From Planctomycetota bacterium (GTDB taxonomy: Bacteria > Planctomycetota > Phycisphaerae > WQYP01): a stretch of 36,515 nt of DNA. The notes beneath the pieces were generated by a model. It saw only the letters and a program-made list of their open reading frames with translations. It was not told the DNA's origin and ran no database searches. Positions 16,316 through 24,863 of this stretch are shown here, in pieces. Positions within the stretch are counted from its first letter, which is position 1, and every line of letters starts with the position of its first letter. The translations under genes were made by a program, and so were the position numbers. The stretch is taken from positions 1 to 36,515 of the forward strand of contig JAKBCC010000030.1 in NCBI GenBank assembly GCA_021808105.1, read 5' to 3'.

Positions 16316-18872
16316 ACCCGTTAAGCCCCTGCTGACCGCCCTGGTCATCACCGCGGCCGTGGCACTGGTCATGACCGCGTGCAGCGTGCTTTCCAGCATG
16401 AGAGCCTCGCTGCAACACAACCTGGCTGCAGTATTGGGACAGGTCAACGCCCGCATCACGCCGATTACGCAGGGAGCGGATTCAGCCGTTCCGGCAGGAA
16501 TTTTAACCAAAGCGGCCAACTGCTCCGTCGTGCAATACGCTGCCGGCCGGACAATGGCTTTTTCCCGCATTCGCATCGGCCGACGCACGGTGCCGGCTCA
16601 TCTCATCGTGGGCAGTTGGCCGGCCGCCCAAAAAATTATTCCCCCCGCATTTTCCTTCGGCGGCCCGCTGACCAGACCCGCCGGACAAATCCTGATGAAT
16701 GTCGCCATGGCCCATCGACTGGGCGCGCACGTTGGCATGACCGCAACCTTGCTGGGACCCGCCGGTGCCCAGCAGGTAAAAATTGTCGGTCTGGTCCAGC
16801 GCTCGGCAGTTAAACGCTATTTTTCCTTTCCCTCCGCGTACATCACCGGACAGACCCTGCAAAAACTCACGGGTGCCGCACCGCGTTGGAGCCGCATTGA
16901 TATAAAATTCCGACATGGTACCACCAACGCAGCGGGCATAACCGCGTTAAAAAAAGTGGTGGGGCCGGGTGTAAAAATTCGGTCCATGGGCAAAAGCCGC
17001 AAGCCCTTTGCGCCCATGCAGAAAATGTTGCAGCGCCTGCGCTGGCTCATCGCCCTTCCCACGGCACTGGGTGCGGGCCTGCTGATATTGGCAGTATTTG
17101 CCATTGGTATTCAGGATCGCGTGCGATTTTTCGGGCAATTGCGGTGCATCGGGGCGGCGCGCAGTCAGGTGGCCCTGACCGCCTTGGTGGAGTCCCTGTT
17201 GCCGATGGCCGGCGGGGTCCTTCTGGGCATAGGTGGCGGAGCGGCTGCGGCGTGGTTTCTGGTGCATCATCTGCGGCACGGACATCTGGTGTTTCATCCC
17301 GGCATCGCCAGTTTTGTCATCGCCGGATGCGCCGGGATTCTGGCGGCGGCCGTCGGTATGGCTCTGCCCGTATACAAAGCCTGGCGCGTGACACCGATGG
17401 CGGCGGTGGCCAATATCGGCAGAGCCGCAAGTGCCCAATCCTTACGGGCCGCCTTATGCGTGGCAATCGGTGCTCTGGCCCTGCAGATTCTGCTCTGGTG
17501 GATTCCCAATCCGATTTGGGCGCTTTGGGCGTATGTGCTGTTGGGTGGGCCATTGGTGCTGCTGTCTGCGGTGGCGCTGGCACCGGTAACGGTGGCGGCT
17601 TTTGAGCGCTGGTTCAAGCGACCGCTGGCCTGGCTGTGGCATGTTGAGCCGACCTTATTTTCCACATCCGCATCACCGTATCGTGCGGGCATGATGGCGG
17701 CAGCCTTGCTGGCGGCGGTCTCTTTTTTTGTTTCCATGCAGGCCCGGGGCATCGGTTTGCTGGAATCATGGGAATTTCCCGCCCAGTTTCCTGATGCCTT
17801 TGTCTTCAGCCCGATGACGCCGCTGTCTACCCATCGCGCCATGGAAATTCCGCAGCACGTTCATGGTGTTACGGGTGTTTCGGCATTAACGGCCTTTTGG
17901 ATTCCCGCCCGAATCGGTGCGGCAAAACAGCAGCAGGTGCTGTTTGTGGCCGTGCAGCCCCGCAGCTTTCTTCGGATGCTGGGCGTGCATTTTTCACAGG
18001 GAAATAAAGCCTCGGCTCTGCAGGCCATGCGGGCCGGTACCGGCGTGCTGATCGCCGGGGATGCCCTGCATTCTCTGGGTTTGGCGGCGGGAAAAACAGT
18101 GGCTGTCGGCACGGTGGCCGGTGCAAAACAGTTGAGCGTCGTGGGCGTGGTGACCTCGCCGGGCGTTTCCATTGCCCAGAGCTTTTTGCGGGTGCGGCAG
18201 GCGTTTCATCAGGCGGCGGCGGTGGCCCTTATCGGCACGCTGGCGCAAGCCAAAAAATTATTTGGCATTAACGGCCCCAACCTGGTCATGCTGACATTAA
18301 AACCCAGCGCCGGCGGTATGAAAACTGTGGCCGACGTGAAGTCCTTCCTGACCTCCGGCGGCAAGCAATCCTTTTTACAGCGCTTGCTGAATTTTCAACG
18401 CTTTGCCCTGCACGGTACATCCGTGCGGCACATGAAGCGCGATTTGGATTATGTGATCACCCGCGTCATGCGTGCGTTATCTCTGGCGGCCCTGGGCGGA
18501 ATGTGTCTGGCGGCTATCGCGGTGGCTGCCATGGCCGCAGCCGCGGTCCGGCAACGGCGCTATGAATTCGGCATTCTCCGGGCGGTGGGGGCCGGGCGAT
18601 GGCAATTGTTGCGCATGGTGCTGGCGGAATTGTCGCTGATTATTGTGGCGGCCGTTGTGCTGGGCTGTGCACTGGGGCAGTACATGGCCTACATGGCAAC
18701 ACTGGTGGATCACCGCTTGAGCGGCTTTAATTCCCAGTACGCCTGGGCGTGGAACGCCATGCTGTTTGCCGCCGGGGTTTCCTGCCTGGCGACGTTGGCC
18801 GCAGGCTTTATCCCCGCCTGGCGGGCAGCCATTGTAGGCGTAAGATCCTTACTGGCCCCCGGCAGAGAATAG
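16269..18872 (+). CDS. FtsX-like ABC transporter permease (long, two FtsX modules)
   Basis: The start is the ATG at 16269 (or the adjacent 16272), preceded by GGAGG six nt upstream; the track start at 16101 is inside the ATPase gene. The product is 867 residues. An N-terminal TM (LLTALVITAAVALVMTACSV) leads into a periplasmic MacB-PCD-like domain, then a first FtsX core (about 310-430, containing FFGQLRCIGAARSQVALTALVESLLP). A middle pair of helices (about 450-530) and a second periplasmic domain follow, ending in a second FtsX core RRYEFGILRAVGAGRWQLLRM. This YbbP/LolCE-like architecture in one chain can work as a homodimer or pseudo-dimer. The substrate is unknown. The hairpin at 18938 probably ends the transcript. 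Confidence 0.92.
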   Translation: MMPAALQLAISTLWRKPVKPLLTALVITAAVALVMTACSVLSSMRASLQHNLAAVLGQVNARITPITQGADSAVPAGILTKAANCSVVQYAAGRTMAFSRIRIGRRTVPAHLIVGSWPAAQKIIPPAFSFGGPLTRPAGQILMNVAMAHRLGAHVGMTATLLGPAGAQQVKIVGLVQRSAVKRYFSFPSAYITGQTLQKLTGAAPRWSRIDIKFRHGTTNAAGITALKKVVGPGVKIRSMGKSRKPFAPMQKMLQRLRWLIALPTALGAGLLILAVFAIGIQDRVRFFGQLRCIGAARSQVALTALVESLLPMAGGVLLGIGGGAAAAWFLVHHLRHGHLVFHPGIASFVIAGCAGILAAAVGMALPVYKAWRVTPMAAVANIGRAASAQSLRAALCVAIGALALQILLWWIPNPIWALWAYVLLGGPLVLLSAVALAPVTVAAFERWFKRPLAWLWHVEPTLFSTSASPYRAGMMAAALLAAVSFFVSMQARGIGLLESWEFPAQFPDAFVFSPMTPLSTHRAMEIPQHVHGVTGVSALTAFWIPARIGAAKQQQVLFVAVQPRSFLRMLGVHFSQGNKASALQAMRAGTGVLIAGDALHSLGLAAGKTVAVGTVAGAKQLSVVGVVTSPGVSIAQSFLRVRQAFHQAAAVALIGTLAQAKKLFGINGPNLVMLTLKPSAGGMKTVADVKSFLTSGGKQSFLQRLLNFQRFALHGTSVRHMKRDLDYVITRVMRALSLAALGGMCLAAIAVAAMAAAAVRQRRYEFGILRAVGAGRWQLLRMVLAELSLIIVAAVVLGCALGQYMAYMATLVDHRLSGFNSQYAWAWNAMLFAAGVSCLATLAAGFIPAWRAAIVGVRSLLAPGRE

Positions 18873-18937
18873 GGCTTGCAGGACACCAAGGGACCAGCCT
18901 AAAATAATTTTCCGATTTGCGCGGCTATCGAAAGCGG

Positions 18938-18967
18938 TACCACCGGCATAGCCGGCGGCTTTGTGAC
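18938..18967. repeat. GC hairpin repeat (TACCACCGGCATAGCCGGCGG family), between convergent genes
   Basis: ACCACCGG / CATAG / CCGGCGGC forms a stem-loop with one G-U-type imperfection, followed by CTTTGTGAC. It lies between the FtsX permease stop (18872) and the branching enzyme stop (19008), where a bidirectional terminator would be placed. It differs by one base from the copy at 28781. Confidence 0.75.
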
Positions 18968-19007
18968 GGGGCAAATCAGCTTTCGGGAAGTTATTTCCGA
19001 CCCGTGC

Positions 19008-21092
19008 CTACCGTTTATTCCTCACCGGCATATCCGCCGGTGCCAGCACCTGTGCTGTGCGGCATGGCAGATACATTTGCACACTCTGATTTCGGCCATA
19101 CATCGGCACATCCTGCCGGGGATAAATCACATCACCGGCCACGCGGCCCAAGCCGTCAAACACCGGGCTATCGGTATCCAGAATAAGCCGGTAATCGCAG
19201 GGGTCAGGCACCGGCACGCGCAAGCCCACGTAGGATTCGGTGGGATGAAAGTTGAAAACAAATAACACCGGCCCCCGGCGAAACGCAATTTGCCTGGTGT
19301 CTTCATGCACCAGAATCTGCTCAATAAATGGATCTTCCAGAATGCCGCGCTGCTGATCCAGCAGCAGCATGGCACGATCAAATATTTTCAACCCCAGATA
19401 ATGCAGGTCGTCGCGATCCGACAATGACCAGAGCCGCCGGGCGTGCTGATAGGAATAATTGTTGCCGGGCCGCGGAAAATCCACCCATTCCGGATGGCCG
19501 AATTCATTTCCCATGAAATTCAGATACGCTTCCCCCGCCAGTGCAAAAGTGATCAGCCGGATCATTTTGTGTAACGCCAAGCCCCGCTCCACAATCGGAT
19601 GGCCCTGGGACTTGCTCATGTTCCAGTACATCTGCTTGTCCATCAGCCAGAACGCGAGGGTTTTATCGCCCACCAGAGCCTGATCATGACTTTCAGCATA
19701 TCCCACATGTTTTTCATTGCGCCGGCGATTCATCAGAGTCTGGTATAACCCGCCCAGATTCCACTCTTCGTCGCGCTGTTCCTTAAGCAGTTTTATCCAG
19801 TAATCCGGGACACCCATTGCCAGACGATAATCAAAGCCGATGCCGACTTCCGCCACCGGCCGGGCCATACCGGGCATGCCGGAAACATCTTCCGCAATGG
19901 TGACCGTCTCCGGACGCAGGGTATGCACCAGGTCATTGGCGATTTGCAGATATGCGACGGCACTGTCATCTACATTGGGGCCGAAATAACTGTCATAGCT
20001 CGAAAACTTCGCCCCCAGCCCGTGATCCAGATACACCATGCTGGTCACGCCGTCAAAGCGGAATCCGTCAAAGTGCATATCCTCCAGCCAGAATCGCAAA
20101 TTGCTTAACAAAAACCGCTGCACTTCCGGCACACTGTAATCAAAACACAGGGAGTCCCACGCAATATGCTGCCCGCGCGCACCGGCGTGAAAATATTGAA
20201 AATCGGATCCGTCAAAACGATTCAGCCCCTCATTGACATTTTTAATGGCGTGGCTGTGTACCACATCCAGCAGCACCGCTATGCCCAGGCCATGCGCGGT
20301 ATCAATTAAATGCTTTAGTTCCTCCGGCGTGCCGAACCGGGAAGAGACGGCAAAAAAGTTGCTCACGTGATAGCCGAATGAGCCGTAATAGGGATGTTCC
20401 ATAATGGCCATGAGCTGTATGGCGTTATAGCCCAGATCAGCAATCCGCGGCAGCACGTGACGGGTAAATTCCTCAAACGTTCCCACCTTGGGTTCTTCCT
20501 GCGCCATGCCGATATGCGCTTCATAAATGCGCAGGCCGCCTTGCCCTGGCGCAGCGTAAGGATGCTTAAATGTGTACGCTTCCGGTGGATTCCAATACTG
20601 CCCGACAAAATCAACGCCCTGCTGCGCCTGCACCACCCGCCTGATATACGCCGGAATGCGGTCCATCCGCCCATTGGCGGAATCTACCTGCACCTTAATT
20701 TTGCTCGCATGGGCAATAGCGGGCGTCCCGGATTTTGCATCCGGCAGAAAAATGGACCAGACCCCGAAGGCATCCCGCACCATAGGATGGCCGGAGCGGT
20801 TCCACGAATTAAAATCGCCTATGACATGCAACTGCGCTGCAGCCGGTGCCCATTCCCGGTACCATATTCCCGTCTTTCCGTCCTGCGCCCCGCGATTGAA
20901 TCCAAAATAGTGATGCCCGCAACTCACCGCTTTCAGCAGCCCGCCCGCCTTTTCAATGCCCTCCCGCATTTTGACATAATGCTCCCTCCGTCGCCGCAAC
21001 TGCCCCGCATAAGGCTCCAACCACGAATCCCCCGCAATCAGCCCCGTCCCGTCCGGTGCCGCCTCCGTCTTCAAACGTTTTTCAACACCCAT
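19008..21092 (-). CDS. glgB: 1,4-alpha-glucan branching enzyme (eukaryote-like GH13_8 type)
   Basis: It creates alpha-1,6 branch points in glycogen by transferring segments of alpha-1,4 chains. The start is the ATG at 21092 (MGVEKRL) with GAGG upstream; the track's first codon at 21104 is TTG. The product is 694 residues. A CBM48-like N-terminal domain (WYREWAPAAAQLHVIGDFNSW) precedes the GH13 barrel. Catalytic elements: DGFRFDGVTSM (nucleophile near 347), TIAEDVSGMPGM (acid/base Glu near 401) and AESHDQALVGDK (Asp near 469). The stretches DVVHSHAIKNVNEGLNRFDG and SFGYHVSNFFAVSSRFGTP resemble eukaryotic GBE1 more than the classical enterobacterial GlgB. It lies downstream of proA on the same strand with a 178-bp spacer occupied by heptamer repeats. 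No glgA or glgC is nearby. Confidence 0.95.
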   Translation of the reverse strand: MGVEKRLKTEAAPDGTGLIAGDSWLEPYAGQLRRRREHYVKMREGIEKAGGLLKAVSCGHHYFGFNRGAQDGKTGIWYREWAPAAAQLHVIGDFNSWNRSGHPMVRDAFGVWSIFLPDAKSGTPAIAHASKIKVQVDSANGRMDRIPAYIRRVVQAQQGVDFVGQYWNPPEAYTFKHPYAAPGQGGLRIYEAHIGMAQEEPKVGTFEEFTRHVLPRIADLGYNAIQLMAIMEHPYYGSFGYHVSNFFAVSSRFGTPEELKHLIDTAHGLGIAVLLDVVHSHAIKNVNEGLNRFDGSDFQYFHAGARGQHIAWDSLCFDYSVPEVQRFLLSNLRFWLEDMHFDGFRFDGVTSMVYLDHGLGAKFSSYDSYFGPNVDDSAVAYLQIANDLVHTLRPETVTIAEDVSGMPGMARPVAEVGIGFDYRLAMGVPDYWIKLLKEQRDEEWNLGGLYQTLMNRRRNEKHVGYAESHDQALVGDKTLAFWLMDKQMYWNMSKSQGHPIVERGLALHKMIRLITFALAGEAYLNFMGNEFGHPEWVDFPRPGNNYSYQHARRLWSLSDRDDLHYLGLKIFDRAMLLLDQQRGILEDPFIEQILVHEDTRQIAFRRGPVLFVFNFHPTESYVGLRVPVPDPCDYRLILDTDSPVFDGLGRVAGDVIYPRQDVPMYGRNQSVQMYLPCRTAQVLAPADMPVRNKR

Positions 21093-21107
21093 AACTGTCC
21101 TCAAGCT

Positions 21108-21272
21108 GGAACCTGGAATTTGGAACCTGGAACCTGGAATTTAGCATCTCGCATTCTGCATTCTGCCAAAGCGAAGCGCTTCCACATTCTAACTCCTAAC
21201 TCCCAGGTTCTGCGTCCTCGTCCAACTCCTAACTCCCGTAACCCGTAACCTGTAACCTGTCCCCTGTAACCT
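21108..21272. repeat. Heptanucleotide mosaic array 1
   Basis: A run of 7-bp units: GGAACCT/GGAATTT (5 units), one extra base, GCATCTC, GCATTCT twice, GCCAAAG, then after a unique stretch AACTCCT/AACTCCC twice over, and GTAACCC/GTAACCT/GTCCCCT (5 units). The last unit reaches the proA stop codon. The array fills the proA-glgB spacer. Confidence 0.9.
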
Positions 21273-22590
21273 ACCTCCGCACGTGCCCATTGCCTGTCAC
21301 AATAAACTTATACGTGCACAAGTCCGCTGCCCCCATGGGGCCACGGGCATGGAGTTTATCCGTGCTGATGCCGATTTCCGCGCCCAATCCGTATTCAAAT
21401 CCATCGGCCCAGCGGGTGGACGCGTTGACCATCACGCTGGCGGAATCCACGTTCTGGATGAATTTATTGGCTGCGGCAATATCGCCGGTAATAATGGCAT
21501 CGGTGTGTTGTGAACCATATTGCGTGATATGGGCAATGGCTTCGTCAATCGAATTCACCTGCTTGATGGCCACAATCAAATCCAGATATTCCGCTCCCCA
21601 GTCGGATTCCACCGCCAGTTTGGCGGTTTGCAAAAGCCCCTGGCTGCGGGCATCAGCCCGCATTTCCACTTTGGCTTCCCGGAACTTGGCCGCCAGGCGG
21701 GGCAGAATGCGGGCGGAAATATCCTGATGAACAAGAATACATTCCGCGGTATTGCACACCGCGCAGCCGTCCACCTTCGCACTGACTGCCACCGCCACAG
21801 CCATATCGACATCTGCATATTTATCAATATAAATATGACATACGCCTTTATAATGCTTGATCACCGGAATCGTCGCCTGCTCCACCACCGCCCGAATCAG
21901 GGATTCTCCGCCGCGCGGAATGGCCAGGTCCACCAGGCCCTCTGCGGTAACCAGCACGCCCACGGCCGCACGGTCCGTCGTGGCGATCAACTGCACCGCG
22001 TTGGGATCCACGTGTGCGGCCAGCAGAGCTTCACGGATGATTTTGGCGATCGCCTGATTACTGTGGACCGATTCCTTGCCGCCCCGCAGGATGCATGCAT
22101 TGCCGCTTTTCAGGCACAGGGCCGCTGCATCGCTTGTGACATTGGGGCGGCTTTCATAAATGATGGCAATAACGCCAATGGGCACGCGGCGTTTTTCAAT
22201 CCGCAGGCCATTGGGGCGGTCGTACGCCTCCAGGGTTTGGCCCACCGGATCGGTCTGCCCCGCGATTTCCCGCACACTGGCGGCCATGGCTTCGATTTTT
22301 TTCTCAGATAAAGTCAGGCGGGAAATCAGAGGCAACGCCAGATTGCTGTTTTTGGCCTCCCGCAAATCCATCAAATTGGCCGCCAGCACTTCAGCTTGAC
22401 CGGCGATCAGGCCATCAGCAATTCGCAGCAGAGCCGCATTGCGGACATTCCCACTCAACGCGGCCAACTGCCGCGCCGCCAGCCGTGCCTGCCGCGCCAT
22501 GCGCAAAACTTCCTGCGTAACATCCGCCGACTCGGTCATTGGCATACCCGCCGGTCCATTTTCAACATTCCGTTCCGTGGCACTTTCCAT
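21271..22590 (-). CDS. proA: Gamma-glutamyl phosphate reductase
   Basis: It reduces L-glutamyl-5-phosphate with NADPH to glutamate semialdehyde in proline synthesis. The product is 439 residues, slightly longer than usual (about 415) because of an N-terminal extension before VTQEVLRMARQARLAA. Family motifs: PIGVIAIIYESRPNVTSDAA, IPRGGESLIRAV, KVDGCAVCNTAECILV (the catalytic Cys region, VCNTAE near 279) and the C-terminal NASTRWADGFEYGLGAEIGI followed by HARGPMG. The ATG at 22590 is preceded by TTGGAGTTATC. No proB is in the window. The gene is flanked on both sides by heptanucleotide arrays that are inverted relative to each other. Confidence 0.97.
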   Translation of the reverse strand: MESATERNVENGPAGMPMTESADVTQEVLRMARQARLAARQLAALSGNVRNAALLRIADGLIAGQAEVLAANLMDLREAKNSNLALPLISRLTLSEKKIEAMAASVREIAGQTDPVGQTLEAYDRPNGLRIEKRRVPIGVIAIIYESRPNVTSDAAALCLKSGNACILRGGKESVHSNQAIAKIIREALLAAHVDPNAVQLIATTDRAAVGVLVTAEGLVDLAIPRGGESLIRAVVEQATIPVIKHYKGVCHIYIDKYADVDMAVAVAVSAKVDGCAVCNTAECILVHQDISARILPRLAAKFREAKVEMRADARSQGLLQTAKLAVESDWGAEYLDLIVAIKQVNSIDEAIAHITQYGSQHTDAIITGDIAAANKFIQNVDSASVMVNASTRWADGFEYGLGAEIGISTDKLHARGPMGAADLCTYKFIVTGNGHVRR

Positions 22591-22720
22591 GATAACTCCA
22601 AGGGTGCTGCCATTATTCCATTACCGTTTAGTATTTTAGCATCATTCGTCAGTTCATACATAGATTCAGCAGTGGGCAGTACATTCAATACGGACCAGTT
22701 AGGAGTTAGAAGGCGACTTA
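22591..22720. other. proA upstream spacer
   Basis: No gene. It must hold the proA promoter on the - strand; no clear box pair was recognised. One isolated heptamer-like unit GGAGTTA lies at 22702. Confidence 0.35.
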
Positions 22721-22840
22721 GGTTACAGGTTACAGGTTACAGGTGACGGGGGACAGGAGTTGGGAGTTAGAATGTGGAAGCGCTTTGCTTTTGCAGTGTG
22801 CACAATGCCAGATGCCAGATGCAAGATGCAAGATGCTAAG
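22721..22840. repeat. Heptanucleotide mosaic array 2 (inverted relative to array 1)
   Basis: Consecutive 7-mers in unbroken register: GGTTACA x3, GGTGACG, GGGGACA, GGAGTTG, GGAGTTA, GAATGTG, GAAGCGC, TTTGCTT, TTGCAGT, GTGCACA, ATGCCAG x2, ATGCAAG x2. Its reverse complement shares modules and their order with array 1, including the AAGCGCTTCCACATTCTAAC core. Confidence 0.9.
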
Positions 22841-23060
22841 TTCCGCGTACCAGTTTCCACGCCAAATTCCCCAAGTTCCAAATCCCCCGCTCCGGAAATG
22901 GGCTTTCCATCCGGCTAGCCACGGCCTGAAAATCATAATAATTACCAATTGTGTCATGAAAATAAAAGCCCTAAATGCTTCTAAAACACCTATAAAAGCC
23001 CGTTTTTCAGCCGTGTGGTAATTAAATGGTAAATGGTAAATAAAATTTCTGGTTTTTTTC
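22841..23060. other. AT-rich spacer upstream of the first prepilin-like gene
   Basis: No ORF worth calling. Near its end AAATGGT is repeated (around 23025-23040), again a 7-bp unit. Base composition is clearly more AT-rich than the flanking genes, consistent with a promoter region. Confidence 0.5.
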
Positions 23061-23089
23061 TTGACATTCGCTGGCGGACATCGTAATAT
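23061..23089 (+). promoter_or_regulatory. Strong sigma-70-type promoter for the first prepilin-like gene
   Basis: TTGACA (23061-23066), a 17-nt spacer, then TAATAT (23084-23089): an almost ideal consensus promoter. Transcription would start near 23096, giving a 5' leader of about 150 nt ahead of the ATG at 23250. An inverted repeat TTGACC/GGTCGG lies early in that leader (23115-23134). Confidence 0.75.
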
Positions 23090-23158
23090 TTAAGTAACAA
23101 ATAACTGATACAGGTTGACCCTGCATAAAGGTCGGCTTGGCGCGAAGAGAAAAATTGA

Positions 23159-23249
23159 ATATGTGTCGCAAAAAGATCTGAGCCTGCGTTGGGCTGTAGA
23201 CATTGCGAACAGGAAATTACGCTGAGGCATTTTTTTAGGAGGTGCTTTT
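23159..23249 (+). promoter_or_regulatory. Conserved 5' leader of prepilin-like gene 1
   Basis: It aligns almost gaplessly with 27548-27637 upstream of the paralogue: shared ATGTGTCGCAA, a hairpin position (GAGCCTGCGTTGGGCT here), ATTGCG, TTAC, GGCATTT and the strong Shine-Dalgarno AGGAGGTGCTTTT. The hairpin sequence differs between copies but pairing is kept, suggesting a structured leader. Confidence 0.6.
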
Positions 23250-24182
23250 ATGAAGCGCTCGGAAAAACATCAAGGATTCACCCTTATCGAGCTGCTGGTG
23301 GTGATCTCCATCATCGCCCTGCTCATCGCATTGTTATTGCCGGCATTGGCAAGGGCGAAGGACGATGCCAATTCAATTGCATGCCAAGCAAGTTTGCGCT
23401 CGATGGGGCAGTTGTCCATGGAGTACGCGGCCTCGTATGAGGACGCGCTTCCGCCCAGCGTGGTTGGCAAATATGGAGCTGGCACGTGGATAGATTTACT
23501 GTTCCAGATGTACGCAGGCGCTCCGGTTGAGCTTAACACGACCGGCAGCTATTATTATGGCGCATGGCACAACGGATTTATCGCCTACAGCGTAAACAAG
23601 ACCCAGGCGCTGGCCTACTCGCAGAAATTCAACGGCCTCTTTATTGACCCGTCCAGCGTGGTCCAACGAGCGCATAACTGGGATAATTCATACGCTGCCA
23701 ACCCGAACGTATTTATCAACAACGGTGCCTATAATCCCACGAATCCGCCGTCGTATTGGCCGCAGGTTAAAATATTGAAGGTCGCGCAGATCCCCAATCC
23801 GGCCCATGTGTATATGGTTGCTGACTCCAACCTTCCGTACGCCGGTGGTTACGGCTGGCCGGAAAATGATTGGATGCAGTACACTTACCAAGTGCAAGCG
23901 GACACGATTGGCACCTACTCAGCGGTTTCTGACCTGAACCCGGCGTGTTATTACGGCACTGCCAACGAGGACGCAACGAAGTCAACCCTGCGCCCGGGAA
24001 TCCGTTTTCGGCATATGGAATATTCGCTTAACGGTGGTTACGCCAACATGGTGTTTGCCGACGGGCACGCAGCGTCGGTACGCGCCGGGAATCTCCACCC
24101 GGAGAACGTATTGCTCGACCCCTTTGTCAACGTCTATTGGTCGACCAGCGGTGGAAAAGTGGCTTATCCGTACATTCCTTAA
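23250..24182 (+). CDS. Prepilin-type (type IV pilin-like / T2SS pseudopilin-like) H-X-DG protein, paralogue 1
   Basis: A 310-residue protein with a class III signal: the short basic leader MKRSEKHQG is followed by [20 protein letters not shown], so prepilin peptidase should cut before Phe10 and methylate it, with Glu5 of the mature protein present. The C-terminal domain ends with RFRHMEYSLN...[12 protein letters not shown], the H-X-DG motif typical of planctomycete DUF1559-like proteins; here 15 rather than 9 residues separate His and Asp-Gly. The ATG at 23250 has AGGAGGTG 6 nt upstream. It has its own promoter and a strong terminator at 24220. It is paralogous to the gene at 27638, with which it shares length, N-terminus, [15 protein letters not shown] and the tail [11 protein letters not shown]. 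Confidence 0.93.
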   Translation: MKRSEKHQGFTLIELLVVISIIALLIALLLPALARAKDDANSIACQASLRSMGQLSMEYAASYEDALPPSVVGKYGAGTWIDLLFQMYAGAPVELNTTGSYYYGAWHNGFIAYSVNKTQALAYSQKFNGLFIDPSSVVQRAHNWDNSYAANPNVFINNGAYNPTNPPSYWPQVKILKVAQIPNPAHVYMVADSNLPYAGGYGWPENDWMQYTYQVQADTIGTYSAVSDLNPACYYGTANEDATKSTLRPGIRFRHMEYSLNGGYANMVFADGHAASVRAGNLHPENVLLDPFVNVYWSTSGGKVAYPYIP

Positions 24183-24219
24183 GTTGGATTACAGTTAAGC
24201 AACTTACCTAGAATCAACA

Positions 24220-24258
24220 GGAATCGCTCGGGAAATTTCCGAGCGATTCCTTTTTTTT
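24220..24258 (+). terminator. Rho-independent terminator after prepilin-like gene 1
   Basis: GGAATCGCTCGG / GAAATT / TCCGAGCGATTCC is a long perfect stem followed by eight T residues, 37 bp past the stop codon. Confidence 0.95.
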
Positions 24259-24863
24259 GGTCGAGCCGAAAATAGCGCGCCAACTCCACGGTTCCCCGCC
24301 GCCTTCGGCGGCTCAGGGGCAGACCCCTGCGGCTTCAGGGCACGACACCAGCGTGCACGGTTGGCCCAAAGAGGTTGCGCGGCGGTGCCGGCAAAGTACA
24401 GGAGGGGGCCCAGGTGGGAAGGTCGTCAGTGTGACCGATAGGCAACCCTCGCCGCTTTCGGCTGGGCCCCGCAGGTGCGGCTGCGCAAAGAGCGACCGGT
24501 ATTGCGAACAGCAATGCGTCGATTCGGACACTTACATTGGTCTAAAAATGCCCAGATTTTTCTTGACCCGCGAGGAGACGCGTGTTAACTTTGTTCGAAC
24601 TCGGTCGCTCAAACCGTTTGGGCCGGCCGAATCGCCGTGTGGGGGATATGAGAAACATTTGGACCTCAGGGGATTATCGTGATCTCGGTCCGCCGGCGCG
24701 GTGGGGCGCGCCGCGGCTGAATTGCGATAGCTCTCGGGCCGCTTCACAGAATGGGGACAGCGAGACATTTATAGTGCGTTTCAAAATGCCGCCTAGCGCG
24801 CCGCGTGGCGTCGCACCATTAAGGGTGGCACTACTCGTTGTGGCCTTTTATGAGGAGAAAACG
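24259..24863 (+). other. Long GC-rich upstream region of the Gly-rich PEP-CTERM gene
   Basis: About 600 bp without a supported gene. The frame of the downstream gene is open back to 24582, but there is no ribosome site there. It contains a GCCGCC/TTCG/GCGGC tetraloop hairpin (24298-24312), ATTGCGAACAG forming a small ATTGC/GCAAT hairpin (24501-24515) that also occurs in the leader of prepilin gene 1, and a promoter candidate at 24563. Confidence 0.5.
24563..24591 (+). promoter_or_regulatory. Candidate promoter for the Gly-rich PEP-CTERM gene
   Basis: TTGACC (24563-24568), 17 nt, then TAACTT (24586-24591). The -35 sits in TTTTTCTTGAC, exactly the context of the promoter at 23061 (TTTTTTCTTGAC). 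It would give a leader of about 265 nt. Confidence 0.45.

Noticed and set aside
20394-21248. 284-residue + strand ORF opposite the branching enzyme
   Set aside because: It is fully antisense to a clear GH13 gene and runs into heptamer repeats, which are translated as repetitive NLEPGTWNL-type sequence.
23159-23249. Cyclic-di-GMP riboswitch (GEMM) upstream of the prepilin-like genes
   Set aside because: Riboswitch control of pilin genes is known, but the conserved GEMM core blocks could not be aligned to either leader by eye.
24257-24682. 141-residue ORF after the first prepilin terminator
   Set aside because: It starts in the terminator T-run, has no ribosome site and shows no protein-like features.
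24826-24841. Sigma-54-like TGGCAC...TTGT before the Gly-rich gene, of interest because some PEP-CTERM genes are sigma-54 controlled
   Set aside because: Spacing to TTG is off by one, the GC doublet is missing, and the position would leave almost no leader before the ribosome site.
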